Of a stretch of DNA of 64,000 nt, positions 26,117 through 34,224 are shown one piece after another; the first letter of the stretch is position 1, and each line of letters begins with the position of its first letter. The stretch is from Lachnospiraceae bacterium (GTDB taxonomy: Bacteria > Bacillota > Clostridia > Lachnospirales > Lachnospiraceae). The stretch lies in contig SVDY01000011.1 in assembly GCA_015057665.1 (NCBI GenBank), positions 1 to 64,000 of the forward strand, given 5' to 3'. The notes under the pieces were generated by a model. The model saw nothing but the letters and a program-made list of their open reading frames with translations. It did not search any database and was not told the origin of the DNA. The translations under genes and the position numbers were made by a program.

Positions 26117-26875
26117 ATGACTAATCATAATTACCGAATTCTAATCGCAGATGACGAAAAAGAAATCCGCGATATCCTTACCCTTCTTCTAAATGGTGAT
26201 GGATACGAATTAGTTCAGGCGGAGAATGGAAAGGAAGCCGTAGATAAGGCTACAGAAGATATCGACCTCTATATCCTTGATGTGAACATGCCGGAACTGT
26301 CCGGTTTTATGGCAGGAGCCGAGATTCGAAAAAAATTCGATGCGCCGATAATATTTCTTACCGCTTATTCCGGTGAATCGGATAAAGTCATGGGATTCTC
26401 TGTAGGGGCCGACGACTATATCGTAAAACCATTTTCCAATATGGAGCTTTTAATGAGAGTAAAAGCAATTCTAAGAAGAAGTGGAAGACAGAACCAGGAT
26501 CAGGGCAACACTGTGGATAAATCAGGAGACATGGGGACAAAGCAAGAAAGTTTGTCGAATGTTGTGGATAGCAACAAGAACCAGATTATCATTTCCGATA
26601 TAACATTAGATCTGGACAGTCAGTCTGTTACAAAAGATGGGGAATCTATCCCGCTTACATACACAGAATTCAAGATTTTAGAACTTTTGGCAACCAATAA
26701 GAAGAAAATCTACTCTTTAGATAACATTTACCAGAGCATTTGGGAAGAAGAAGCGGTCGGTGACAGTGCCATTATGGTTCACATTAAGAATATAAGAAAG
26801 AAACTTGGGGATAATTCCAGAAATCCAAAATACATCAAGACCGCCTGGGGAAGGGGATATTATATTGAAAGATGA
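26117..26875 (+). CDS. OmpR/PhoB-family response regulator
   Basis: 252 residues. The receiver domain (1-118) has the acidic pair ADDE at 11-14, phosphoacceptor Asp55 in YILDVNMPE, Thr in IIFLTAY and Lys in YIVKPF. An unusually long polar linker (about 124-160) leads to a winged-helix output domain with PLTYTEFKILELLATN and the C-terminal wing TAWGRGYYIE. ATG at 26117 lies eight bases after GGAGG; a GTG at 26108 is inside the ribosome site. It overlaps the histidine kinase gene, and a direct-repeat array downstream of the pair is its likely target. Confidence 0.92.
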   Translation: MTNHNYRILIADDEKEIRDILTLLLNGDGYELVQAENGKEAVDKATEDIDLYILDVNMPELSGFMAGAEIRKKFDAPIIFLTAYSGESDKVMGFSVGADDYIVKPFSNMELLMRVKAILRRSGRQNQDQGNTVDKSGDMGTKQESLSNVVDSNKNQIIISDITLDLDSQSVTKDGESIPLTYTEFKILELLATNKKKIYSLDNIYQSIWEEEAVGDSAIMVHIKNIRKKLGDNSRNPKYIKTAWGRGYYIER

Positions 26876-27950
26876 AAGAAAAAGGACAAAAGTGAAGAGT
26901 GTCTTAAAAGAGACAGGACGACAGGCGAATCAAAAGTTATCAAGAGAAATCCTTCTTATCTTTCTTATCTCTGTAGCAACCGGATTGGCTACCTACTTTT
27001 TCTTATTATCCATGGCAGGACCTATTGTCTGGAATTATTGTGAGGAAAATCATATTGTTCTCACCGAAATGCAGCAGATCGATATTGATTATTTTATCCA
27101 GAATGGAAGTCTTTTGATTGCTGTTTTATTATTCCTGCTTGTATTTCTGATCTTAATGGGACGTAAATTATCCTATCTTCAGACGATTTTAAATGGAATA
27201 GATGCCCTTCGTATTCATCATATGGATTATTCTATTCCGATAGAAGGGGATAATGAATTTACAGAATTGGCAAGGAGTATCAATTATCTTTCTAAAACAG
27301 AGAGGGAACTTGACGAGAAAGAAAAACAGCTCAAACAGGAAAGAGAATTACTGATTCGAGCACTATCTCATGATATTCGAACACCGCTTACTTCCATTCG
27401 TTCTTATTCCGAGTTGATGGCGGGAAAGTTAGAATGCGGAGACATCAATGGGGAAGAGCTGAAAGAATATGTATCTCTCATGCGGCGAAAAGCAGACCAG
27501 ATGAAAGAATTGACAGATCAGTTATTGGAGAACAACCGTCACAGACCGGAACAGATAGAAGATGGAAAATTTCTCGTGGAACAGCTGGTGCTGGAATGGG
27601 AAGAATTGTTGGAAGACCGGTATGATTGCAACATTGATCTGACGGAATGTCCAACTTTTGCAGCCGAGATAGATATACGCGGTTTTCAGAGAATCTTTGA
27701 TAACCTTCATTCTAATATTGAAAAATATGCGGATGAGAACGCACCTGTAGAACTTATAATAGGTGTTACAGACGGCCGCCTTTGTATCCGACAGAAAAAT
27801 AAAAAGAAAAAAGATGCGGTTTACGTGGAAAGCCACCAGATTGGACTGCTTAGTATAAAGTCCATTGCAGGAAACTATGGTGGAAGTGTTATCGTAAGAA
27901 ATGAAGAAGAAACATTTGAAATACGGATTCTCCTTTTAGAAATCTCCTAA
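26865..27950 (+). CDS. Membrane sensor histidine kinase, divergent ATP domain
   Basis: 361 residues from a TTG start inside the end of the regulator gene, with AGGGGA upstream. There are two membrane segments (about 28-50 and 79-98) with a short outer loop of about 28 residues, a HAMP-like segment, and a dimerisation helix with RALSHDIRTPLTS (His169). The ATPase domain keeps an N-box-like NLHSNIEKYA and a G2-like HQIGLLSIKSIA. The usual DxGxG (G1) motif is replaced by a Lys-rich stretch, RQKNKKKKDAV. The small outer loop suggests sensing within the membrane or through a partner protein. Confidence 0.88.
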   Translation: MKDERKRTKVKSVLKETGRQANQKLSREILLIFLISVATGLATYFFLLSMAGPIVWNYCEENHIVLTEMQQIDIDYFIQNGSLLIAVLLFLLVFLILMGRKLSYLQTILNGIDALRIHHMDYSIPIEGDNEFTELARSINYLSKTERELDEKEKQLKQERELLIRALSHDIRTPLTSIRSYSELMAGKLECGDINGEELKEYVSLMRRKADQMKELTDQLLENNRHRPEQIEDGKFLVEQLVLEWEELLEDRYDCNIDLTECPTFAAEIDIRGFQRIFDNLHSNIEKYADENAPVELIIGVTDGRLCIRQKNKKKKDAVYVESHQIGLLSIKSIAGNYGGSVIVRNEEETFEIRILLLEIS

Positions 27951-27952
27951 AC

Positions 27953-28010
27953 TTTCTTCAGATTTCTTTAGAATTTCCTTTTTATTTTCTTTAGAACCCT
28001 TTGTTAAGAT
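27953..28010 (+). promoter_or_regulatory. Direct-repeat array and promoter ahead of the small membrane gene
   Basis: TTTCTTCAGA (27953-27962) and TTTCTTTAGA (27963-27972) are adjacent copies, and TTTCTTTAGAA recurs at 27986-27996; a weaker TTTCCTTTTT lies at 27974. The 10-12-base periodicity is that of OmpR-family regulator arrays. A -10 TAAGAT (28005-28010) follows with no good -35, suggesting activation by the adjacent response regulator. Confidence 0.65.
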
Positions 28011-28113
28011 GTACCCATCAACAAAACAGAAGCAATCAAAAGAAAAGCTCCTGTTGTTGAAATAACATAAGGAAAGTTTAAGAAAGTAAAAGAAGAAAGC
28101 GAGGAAATTATTT

Positions 28114-28452
28114 ATGTTAAATTCTTTAGACGCATTAATCGTAGCATTTTTAGGGATGAGTTTTATTAGTATGGCAGGAGTACTTCTTATGTTTTTCGTG
28201 AAAAACGAGAAGTGGAAAAAGAGAATGTTCTATGGACTTAGCATCTGGGGCGTGATTGTTGCCATTTGTAACTTACAGACATATTTTTCTTATATGTTAG
28301 GTGATATTGTAGTAGCCGCATTACTTGGATTGCTTGCAGTGGCAGCCGTGTTGATTTGGAAGTTTGCAAAGAGTGAAAGTCGTTATAAGATGGCTCAGGG
28401 TATGGCAGCAGTTTCTGTAGTGGCAGGGATGATGCATACATTTTTAATCTAA
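28114..28452 (+). CDS. Small multi-pass membrane protein, probable target of the two-component system
   Basis: 112 residues with about four predicted membrane segments (about 5-28, 38-57, 63-82, 93-111), short charged loops (KNEKWKKR, KSESRYK) and no recognised family. It has its own repeat-controlled promoter just after the kinase gene and ends at a terminator. A stress or antimicrobial-sensing membrane protein is plausible, but nothing in the sequence proves it. The start is ATG at 28114 after GCGAGGAAA. Confidence 0.72.
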   Translation: MLNSLDALIVAFLGMSFISMAGVLLMFFVKNEKWKKRMFYGLSIWGVIVAICNLQTYFSYMLGDIVVAALLGLLAVAAVLIWKFAKSESRYKMAQGMAAVSVVAGMMHTFLI

Positions 28453-28464
28453 CATAAATCAGCG

Positions 28465-28490
28465 AAAGGACGGCGTGAGCTGTCCTTTTT
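28465..28490 (+). terminator. Terminator after the small membrane gene
   Basis: AAAGGACGGC (28465-28474) pairs with GCTGTCCTTT (28479-28488, one G-U pair) around a four-base loop, followed by T residues. Confidence 0.85.
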
Positions 28491-28642
28491 CCATGGACGA
28501 AATGACTTCCATATGGTAAAATGTATTCAAATGACCTTTCATCGGAAATCAAAAAAGGATGAAAAGATACGGAGAATATTTGGGAGAAAGGAACTGAAAA
28601 GGAGCTCCTTCTACCTGAAAATACAGACAGGAGGCAGGATAG

Positions 28643-31195
28643 ATGGAAGAGATTATCAATGCTCTATTGGACGTGGTGAGAGAGCAGAAGAGAACAGGAA
28701 TTGCACCGGAAGCGGCCATGAGCCGTTCCGACGTTGTGAATATGGCTCTTAAGATGATGCAGCAGCAGGGAACCGAGATTGAACAGGAGACGGTAACAGA
28801 TACATGGAGAACGGTGCTCCGTATGGCCCCAACTCTGTTTGGAACGGATACTTCTGATGTTCCACCGGCAGCATTAAGCCCATCACAGCAGATCGTACGT
28901 AAGATTGAACCGGAGAAACATATTACAGAAGGCAATGAGAACATTGCCCTTGATAAGATGATCTTTAATAACTTTCAGTCTATGCTTTCCGGAGGAGCAG
29001 GCGGTGAAATAAAGACAGATGCCGAACCGGCAGCACCTGCAGCGCCTGCAAGACCAAAGTCTGCGGCGGAACTCGCAGCAGATGCAATCCGTCAGGAAGA
29101 GGAGAATAAGAGAAGAGGTATCAAACCTCAGCCTCCGAAGAAGAAAGGCCCGGTTAAGACCACGCCTAGCAAGACACAGAAGCCTATTCCTAAGGGACCT
29201 GCCAAGATTCAAGAAAAAGGAGCACAGGGCAAGTCTGCCAGCCAGTTAGCTTATGAAGCACAGAAGATTTCCCAGCAGCGCGCAGCGGAAGAAGCCCGCA
29301 TCCGTGCTGAATTAGAAGAAAAGATTGCTCAGGAAGCGATTGCCAGAGGAGAACCTGATCCAAGAATTAAGATAGAAGAAGAAAAGAAGAAACGTCTTGC
29401 GGACATCCGCGCCATGGAGATTAAACGTGCCAGAGAACGTGGAGAAGAACCGCCTTCCATGGAGAACTCCGCAGCCAATGTAGAGACTGATTACGAGAGA
29501 AGAATGCGTATCGAACGTGAACAGGAAGAGCGCAAGAAAAGAGAATGGGAACAGGCAGAAGCAGAAGCAAAAGCAGCCAAAGAACGTGCCCGTCAGGAAC
29601 GTGAAGCAGAATTTCTGCGTAAACAGGAAGAGGAACAACGGGCCAAAGAAGAAGCGGCAAACCGCGCAAGACAGATGGCAGGCATGAGTCCGGAAGAACG
29701 TAAAGCGGCAGAAGAACGTGCAGCCAAACGTGCCAAAGCCAGAGAAGAGGCGGCAGCAGCCAAGGAAGCAAAGAGTGCCCAGACTAAGTTAGATGCAGCC
29801 AAGCTCATTCAGGAGCGTGCCGCAGCTAAGACAGAGAAAGCCCAACAGACAGCAAGAAAGGCAGTTGCCAGCATTCAGGAAGGTATGGCAGCAGTTCTTG
29901 GCGGCGATGTGACAGAGAAGATGGGTATTACAGAAGAGGAGCTCAATGAGCTTGTCATGGAGAAATACCAGGATATCATTCGTTCTGGTAAGAAACCATC
30001 TGAGATTAACATGGCTGATCTTACAACCATGGTAATTGATGCCCTTTCCAGAAGAACAGAAGAGAAAGAAGACGACAAAGAACCTGTGGTACAGGATTTA
30101 GACGAAATCATGGCGGAAGCATGGGGCGGCGACAAAGAAGAGGAAGCAGAAGGCGAAGATGAAGTACGCGCTGCACTCCATAAAGCAATGGAACCTGCAA
30201 GAAAGGAACCGGAACCAGTAGAAAAAGCGGCTCAAGTTAAGAAAGAGGAACCGATTCCTGTAAAGAAACCGGCAGCGCCTGTAAGACCGGCAGCACCGGC
30301 AAAACCAGCTGTGAAGCCAGAGAAGAAACAGCGTAAATCTGCAGAAATCGATGAAGAGAAATTGTTTGCATCCTTCAAGAATGTAAAGAGCATCTTCGGG
30401 GACTTTGAGGCATTTTTAAGTTCCTCTGCAGATCAGAGATATATCCGTACCGGCATCGAACCGGTTGACCAGCTCCTTTCCGAAGGGTTAGAACCAGGCG
30501 TATATATGGTTCAGGCACATGAATCCATTGGTGCAGATTCCTTCTGTCTCCAGATGAGTGACTATATGTCATCCAAAGGCAAAGATGTTATCTATCTTTT
30601 ATCCGACACATCCCGTTACGGAATGATGATGAAGAGTATTTCCCGTCTTACTTATGAACTCCGCGGACAGGACAGCGGCATGGCAAGAAGCGTTGCTTCT
30701 ATTATGAACTGTCAGTCTAAAGCCGATATGGCAAATCTTCGCAAGGAATTCAGTCATTATGAAGAAAAGATTGGCGAGCATCTCTATCTCATGGAACAGA
30801 AAACAATGGATGCAGACAACATGGCAACCATCATTATGAAGCTTTCTGAAGCCTTCGAGAGAGAGAACGACAAGAAAGCGGTTATCATGGTAGATGATAT
30901 CTACTGGATGATTGAAGATGAACCGGAATTATTAGAAGACCTTGCCGATCTTGCGGAGGACCTTGCAACTCCGATTATTATCTCTATCGGCGATGGCAAA
31001 TTAGAAGACGCAGATTGCATTACGACTGTAATTAAGGTAGAATATGCTGATGTTATTGATGCGGCGTCTATGGTTCAGAAAGCAGAAAGAGGAGAAACTC
31101 TTCCTGCAACTCTTAAGATTATCAGAAAAGATACAGGCAGAGTTCTGAATGGAAGAATGTCTGTAACACCGAAGTTCCATTACTTTGGGAAATAA
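28643..31195 (+). CDS. Coiled-coil protein with C-terminal degenerate RecA/DnaB-like domain
   Basis: 850 residues; I do not recognise a named family. Residues 1-75 are helical and hydrophilic; about 125-415 are extremely rich in Ala, Glu, Lys and Arg and should form long coiled coil (blocks such as QEREAEFLRKQEEEQRAKEE). A Pro/Ala-rich linker spans about 535-575. The last 250 residues resemble a RecA/DnaB ATPase: RTGIEPVDQLLSEGLEPGVY parallels the DnaB entry strand, followed at 625-634 by QAHESIGADS where a Walker A loop should be, and a Walker B-like KAVIMVDD near 745. The P-loop lacks the GK[ST], so ATP hydrolysis is doubtful. AGGAGG precedes ATG. tatD follows 64 bases later. Confidence 0.8.
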   Translation: MEEIINALLDVVREQKRTGIAPEAAMSRSDVVNMALKMMQQQGTEIEQETVTDTWRTVLRMAPTLFGTDTSDVPPAALSPSQQIVRKIEPEKHITEGNENIALDKMIFNNFQSMLSGGAGGEIKTDAEPAAPAAPARPKSAAELAADAIRQEEENKRRGIKPQPPKKKGPVKTTPSKTQKPIPKGPAKIQEKGAQGKSASQLAYEAQKISQQRAAEEARIRAELEEKIAQEAIARGEPDPRIKIEEEKKKRLADIRAMEIKRARERGEEPPSMENSAANVETDYERRMRIEREQEERKKREWEQAEAEAKAAKERARQEREAEFLRKQEEEQRAKEEAANRARQMAGMSPEERKAAEERAAKRAKAREEAAAAKEAKSAQTKLDAAKLIQERAAAKTEKAQQTARKAVASIQEGMAAVLGGDVTEKMGITEEELNELVMEKYQDIIRSGKKPSEINMADLTTMVIDALSRRTEEKEDDKEPVVQDLDEIMAEAWGGDKEEEAEGEDEVRAALHKAMEPARKEPEPVEKAAQVKKEEPIPVKKPAAPVRPAAPAKPAVKPEKKQRKSAEIDEEKLFASFKNVKSIFGDFEAFLSSSADQRYIRTGIEPVDQLLSEGLEPGVYMVQAHESIGADSFCLQMSDYMSSKGKDVIYLLSDTSRYGMMMKSISRLTYELRGQDSGMARSVASIMNCQSKADMANLRKEFSHYEEKIGEHLYLMEQKTMDADNMATIIMKLSEAFERENDKKAVIMVDDIYWMIEDEPELLEDLADLAEDLATPIIISIGDGKLEDADCITTVIKVEYADVIDAASMVQKAERGETLPATLKIIRKDTGRVLNGRMSVTPKFHYFGK

Positions 31196-31259
31196 TATAA
31201 AATGGGCCAGAGTTTCTAACTTTGGCCTTTTACTTAGAAAAGATCAGGAGGAAGAAAGC

Positions 31260-32024
31260 ATGATTTTTGATACTCATGCTCATTACGATGATGAGGCATT
31301 TGCCGAAGACAGAGAATCCTTATTCGAACAGATGAAAGAAGCCGGCATTGATTTTGTTGTAAATATTGGTGCCAATATGGCTTCATCAAGAGAAACTGTA
31401 TCTATGTGTGAAAAGTATCCTTTTATGTATGGCGCAGTCGGTGTTCATCCAAGTGATTCTCAGGAGATGAATGATATTACGTTAAAAGAATTAAAAGAAC
31501 TGGCAATGAAAGATAAAATTGTGGCAATCGGCGAGATTGGACTTGACTATTACTGGCCGGAACCTGCCCATGAAATTCAAAAGCCTGCATTAGAAACTCA
31601 GATTGCATTGGCAAAAGAGGTGAATCTTCCAATTGTTGTTCACAGCAGAGATGCTGCGAAGGATACGCAGGACATGTTGTCAGCATTAAAAGCCGGAGAC
31701 TGTGGCGGCGTCATCCACTGCTTCTCTTACGGCAAAGAGATGGCAAGAGAATTCTTAAATATGGGTTTTTATATCGGCGTTGGCGGTGTTGTTACATTTA
31801 AGAATGCGAAGAAGTTAAAAGAAGTAGTAGAATACACACCGATGGACCGCATTCTACTTGAGACCGACTGTCCTTATCTTGCACCCACACCTTACAGAGG
31901 AAAGAGAAATTCTTCTCTCTATCTTCCATATGTGGCAGAAGAAATTGCACAGATTAAAGGGATTTCCTATGAGGAAGTTCTTAAGATTACGATGGAGAAT
32001 GCCAAAAAGATGTATCGTATTTGA
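31260..32024 (+). CDS. tatD: TatD-family metal-dependent DNase
   Basis: 254 residues. The amidohydrolase-barrel metal ligands are visible: FDTHAHYDDEAF, GVHPSD, GEIGLDYYW, VVHSRDA, HCFSYGKEMA and LETDCPYLAP. TatD proteins are 3'-5' exonucleases implicated in DNA repair and turnover. The ATG at 31260 follows AGGAGG; an upstream in-frame start at 31185 overlaps the preceding gene and is rejected. In B. subtilis the homologue lies between metS and rnmV-ksgA; here rsmA follows, but rnmV is missing. Confidence 0.93.
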   Translation: MIFDTHAHYDDEAFAEDRESLFEQMKEAGIDFVVNIGANMASSRETVSMCEKYPFMYGAVGVHPSDSQEMNDITLKELKELAMKDKIVAIGEIGLDYYWPEPAHEIQKPALETQIALAKEVNLPIVVHSRDAAKDTQDMLSALKAGDCGGVIHCFSYGKEMAREFLNMGFYIGVGGVVTFKNAKKLKEVVEYTPMDRILLETDCPYLAPTPYRGKRNSSLYLPYVAEEIAQIKGISYEEVLKITMENAKKMYRI

Positions 32025-32127
32025 TGAAAAAGTGATTGCAGGAAGAAATACTCTGGACATGACATGATTTAGATGATAGAATCCTTAACTGAAATGTAGA
32101 AACAGTGAAGATTTAATAGGAGAATAT

Positions 32128-32985
32128 ATGGAGCAGAATATTACACAGCGTACCATAGAGATTATAAAAAAATATGACTTTGTATTTCAGAAAAAATTCG
32201 GACAGAATTTTTTAATAGACCAGAGAGTTTTAGACAAGATTATTGCTGCAGCAGATATCGGACCGGATGACTGCGTGTTAGAGATTGGTCCTGGTATCGG
32301 AACCCTTACTCGTTGTCTGGCTGAGGCAGCAGGACAGGTCATAGCCGTTGAGATTGATAAGAATCTGATTCCGATTCTTGGTGACGTACTTTCTGAATAT
32401 CATAACATTACAGTCATCAACGAAGATATCTTAAAAGTAGATATCCAGGCACTGGTAGATGAAAAAAACGGTGGAAGACCGATTAAAGTAGTTGCAAACC
32501 TTCCATATTACATTACAACACCGATTATTATGGGCCTTTTTGAAAGCAACGTGCCAATTGACAACATTACAGTTATGGTGCAAAAAGAAGTGGCGGACCG
32601 TATGCAGGTGGGTCCAGGCACAAAGGATTACGGCGCTCTTTCCCTGGCGGTTCAGTATTATGCAGAACCATACATCGTGGCAAATGTTCCACAGAACTGT
32701 TTTATTCCAAGACCGAATGTAGGATCTGCAGTAATTCGATTAACACGTCACAAAGAAAAGCCGGTTACAGTAAAGAACGAACAGCATATGTTCCGTCTGG
32801 TGAGGGCAGCTTTTAATCAGAGAAGGAAAACCCTTCAGAATGCCCTTCATAATATGGCTGAATTAAACCTTTCCAAAGAACAGGTGGTAAATGCCTTAAA
32901 AGAGATGGGACTTTCCGAGACAATTCGTGGAGAAAAGCTTACCTTAGAGGATTTTGCTAGATTATCAGATTTGTTAAGTGAATAA
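32128..32985 (+). CDS. rsmA: 16S rRNA adenine dimethyltransferase
   Basis: 285-residue KsgA/RsmA, which dimethylates two adjacent adenines in the 3'-terminal hairpin of 16S rRNA. SAM-binding motif I is LEIGPGIGTLT, motif II VIAVEID, and the catalytic motif IV NLPYYITTPI. The N-terminal KKFGQNFLID is a family hallmark. It starts about 100 bases after tatD with AGGAG upstream and ends at a strong terminator. Confidence 0.95.
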   Translation: MEQNITQRTIEIIKKYDFVFQKKFGQNFLIDQRVLDKIIAAADIGPDDCVLEIGPGIGTLTRCLAEAAGQVIAVEIDKNLIPILGDVLSEYHNITVINEDILKVDIQALVDEKNGGRPIKVVANLPYYITTPIIMGLFESNVPIDNITVMVQKEVADRMQVGPGTKDYGALSLAVQYYAEPYIVANVPQNCFIPRPNVGSAVIRLTRHKEKPVTVKNEQHMFRLVRAAFNQRRKTLQNALHNMAELNLSKEQVVNALKEMGLSETIRGEKLTLEDFARLSDLLSE

Positions 32986-32994
32986 GGAAATAAG

Positions 32995-33025
32995 AAAAGT
33001 GCGGCAGGGATGCCGCACTTTTTCT
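32995..33025 (+). terminator. rsmA terminator
   Basis: AAAGTGCGGCA (32996-33006) pairs perfectly with TGCCGCACTTT (33011-33021) around GGGA, followed by TTCTTT. Confidence 0.93.
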
Positions 33026-33091
33026 TTGTTCTATATACTGACTTTTTCGCATAAACTAATCAAAAAGAGTCTGTGTAAAAAGGAGAGAAGT

Positions 33092-34042
33092 ATGAATCAG
33101 TATCGGCGCATCGTATCTTATCTATATAAATATGAAAATGGTAAAAAAGGAGACAATACAGGGTTTGTCCGAGTTGATACGAAAGAAGAGGGTGTACGTC
33201 TTCATCTGCGAATTAATGACCTGAAAATGATGGATGAGAGAAGGTTAAAAATGTATTTTTATTTTCACAAAGAGAATCAGCTTCAGTTGATTTTTGTGGA
33301 TGAATTTTTGTGTATCAGGGGCAATTGTGAATATAAGAAGATGGTCTTTCCTGATTTATCGGATCGTGACTTTGAAAAGATAAATGGAGTCATTTTTTTG
33401 GATGAGCAGGGGCTTTTTTATGGAAGCTGCTGGGATGAGAGGGAGATTAGTGAGGATCTGCTGCCACTGGGTAAAGTGGGAACAGAAGAAGATGTGTTTG
33501 AGAAAAAAAATGACAGGAAAGAGCGTTTGAGGGAACAAAAGGATAAGCTGGAGGAAAACTCATCGAAGCAAGAAGTTGAAAAAGAAACATGCTTGCCAGA
33601 GGAAGGTAATACCAGAAAAGCGAACAGGCCAAAGAAAGAAATCATTAGGGAAGAAAACATGTCCGAGCAGCAGTTCTCTCAGGAAAAGAACAATTTATTA
33701 TCCCAATATCCCCAGATTGAACTATATCACCCCGAAGAAGCAATTCAAGCTGTTCGTATTCAGATAGAAAACATCTCTATGCTCTCTATGAAAGACTGGA
33801 AAGTTGCAGATAACGCATTCCTAAAACAGGCCTATGAGATGGAACCCCACCTGCTTCTTGGTAAAGTCCGCATGCCCAATGAAAGGGAAATATGGGTTCT
33901 CGGAGTTCCGGGCGTTTATGATAATAGAGAAAAATATCTGGCAGGTATCTTTGGATTTACAGATTACATACCTGTGGAAAATCGCGAATTTAAGACAGGA
34001 GGAAGAGGATATTGGATCCGGCAGATTGAAAGTATAGAATAA
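33092..34042 (+). CDS. Uncharacterised Lachnospiraceae protein (possibly DUF6128-like)
   Basis: 316 residues, no signal peptide or membrane segment. The N-terminal 125 residues look like a compact beta-rich domain (YENGKKGDNTGFVRVD, LIFVDEFLCIRG). A very charged, low-complexity middle (about 125-210, Lys/Glu-rich) follows. The C-terminal 80 residues (LLLGKVRMPNEREIWVLGVP, GIFGFTDYIPV) resemble a domain I recall from Lachnospiraceae proteins labelled DUF6128; that name is from memory and not certain. The ATG at 33092 follows AAAAAGGAG. Function is unknown. Confidence 0.72.
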   Translation: MNQYRRIVSYLYKYENGKKGDNTGFVRVDTKEEGVRLHLRINDLKMMDERRLKMYFYFHKENQLQLIFVDEFLCIRGNCEYKKMVFPDLSDRDFEKINGVIFLDEQGLFYGSCWDEREISEDLLPLGKVGTEEDVFEKKNDRKERLREQKDKLEENSSKQEVEKETCLPEEGNTRKANRPKKEIIREENMSEQQFSQEKNNLLSQYPQIELYHPEEAIQAVRIQIENISMLSMKDWKVADNAFLKQAYEMEPHLLLGKVRMPNEREIWVLGVPGVYDNREKYLAGIFGFTDYIPVENREFKTGGRGYWIRQIESIE

Positions 34043-34064
34043 GATGATATATGAGAACTTAAGA

Positions 34065-34203
34065 GGGATGTTGCAAAGTATTTTTCGAATAAGAAATGAG
34101 CAGCAATTTGTACAAAAAACGCATCGTCACAATGCTTTGTGACCTAAGTTTTTTGGCAAACTTGCTGCTCATTGCTTTTAAAGGATGAATATTGCAACAC
34201 CCC
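34065..34203. repeat. 139-base nested palindrome
   Basis: A long imperfect palindrome fills the gap between two convergent genes. From outside in: GGGATGTTGCAA (34065-34076) with TTGCAACACCCC (34192-34203, one mismatch); AATGAGCAGCAA (34095-34106) with TTGCTGCTCATT (34162-34173, perfect); CAAAAAAC (34113-34120) with GTTTTTTG (34148-34155); GTCACAA (34126-34132) with TTGTGAC (34137-34143). It could be a MITE or REP-like element, a structured RNA or an elaborate bidirectional terminator. No open reading frame of note lies inside. Confidence 0.8.
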
Positions 34204-34224
34204 TGAATGCTTTATTTATTCGAT

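Noticed and set aside
29312-30135. Long minus-strand frames opposite the 850-aa gene
   Set aside because: They mirror the Ala/Glu/Lys-rich coding strand and encode Leu/Phe/Ser-rich nonsense without ribosome sites.
34065-34203. Complete insertion sequence
   Set aside because: No transposase gene inside or near; only a palindrome remains, so at most a MITE-type element.
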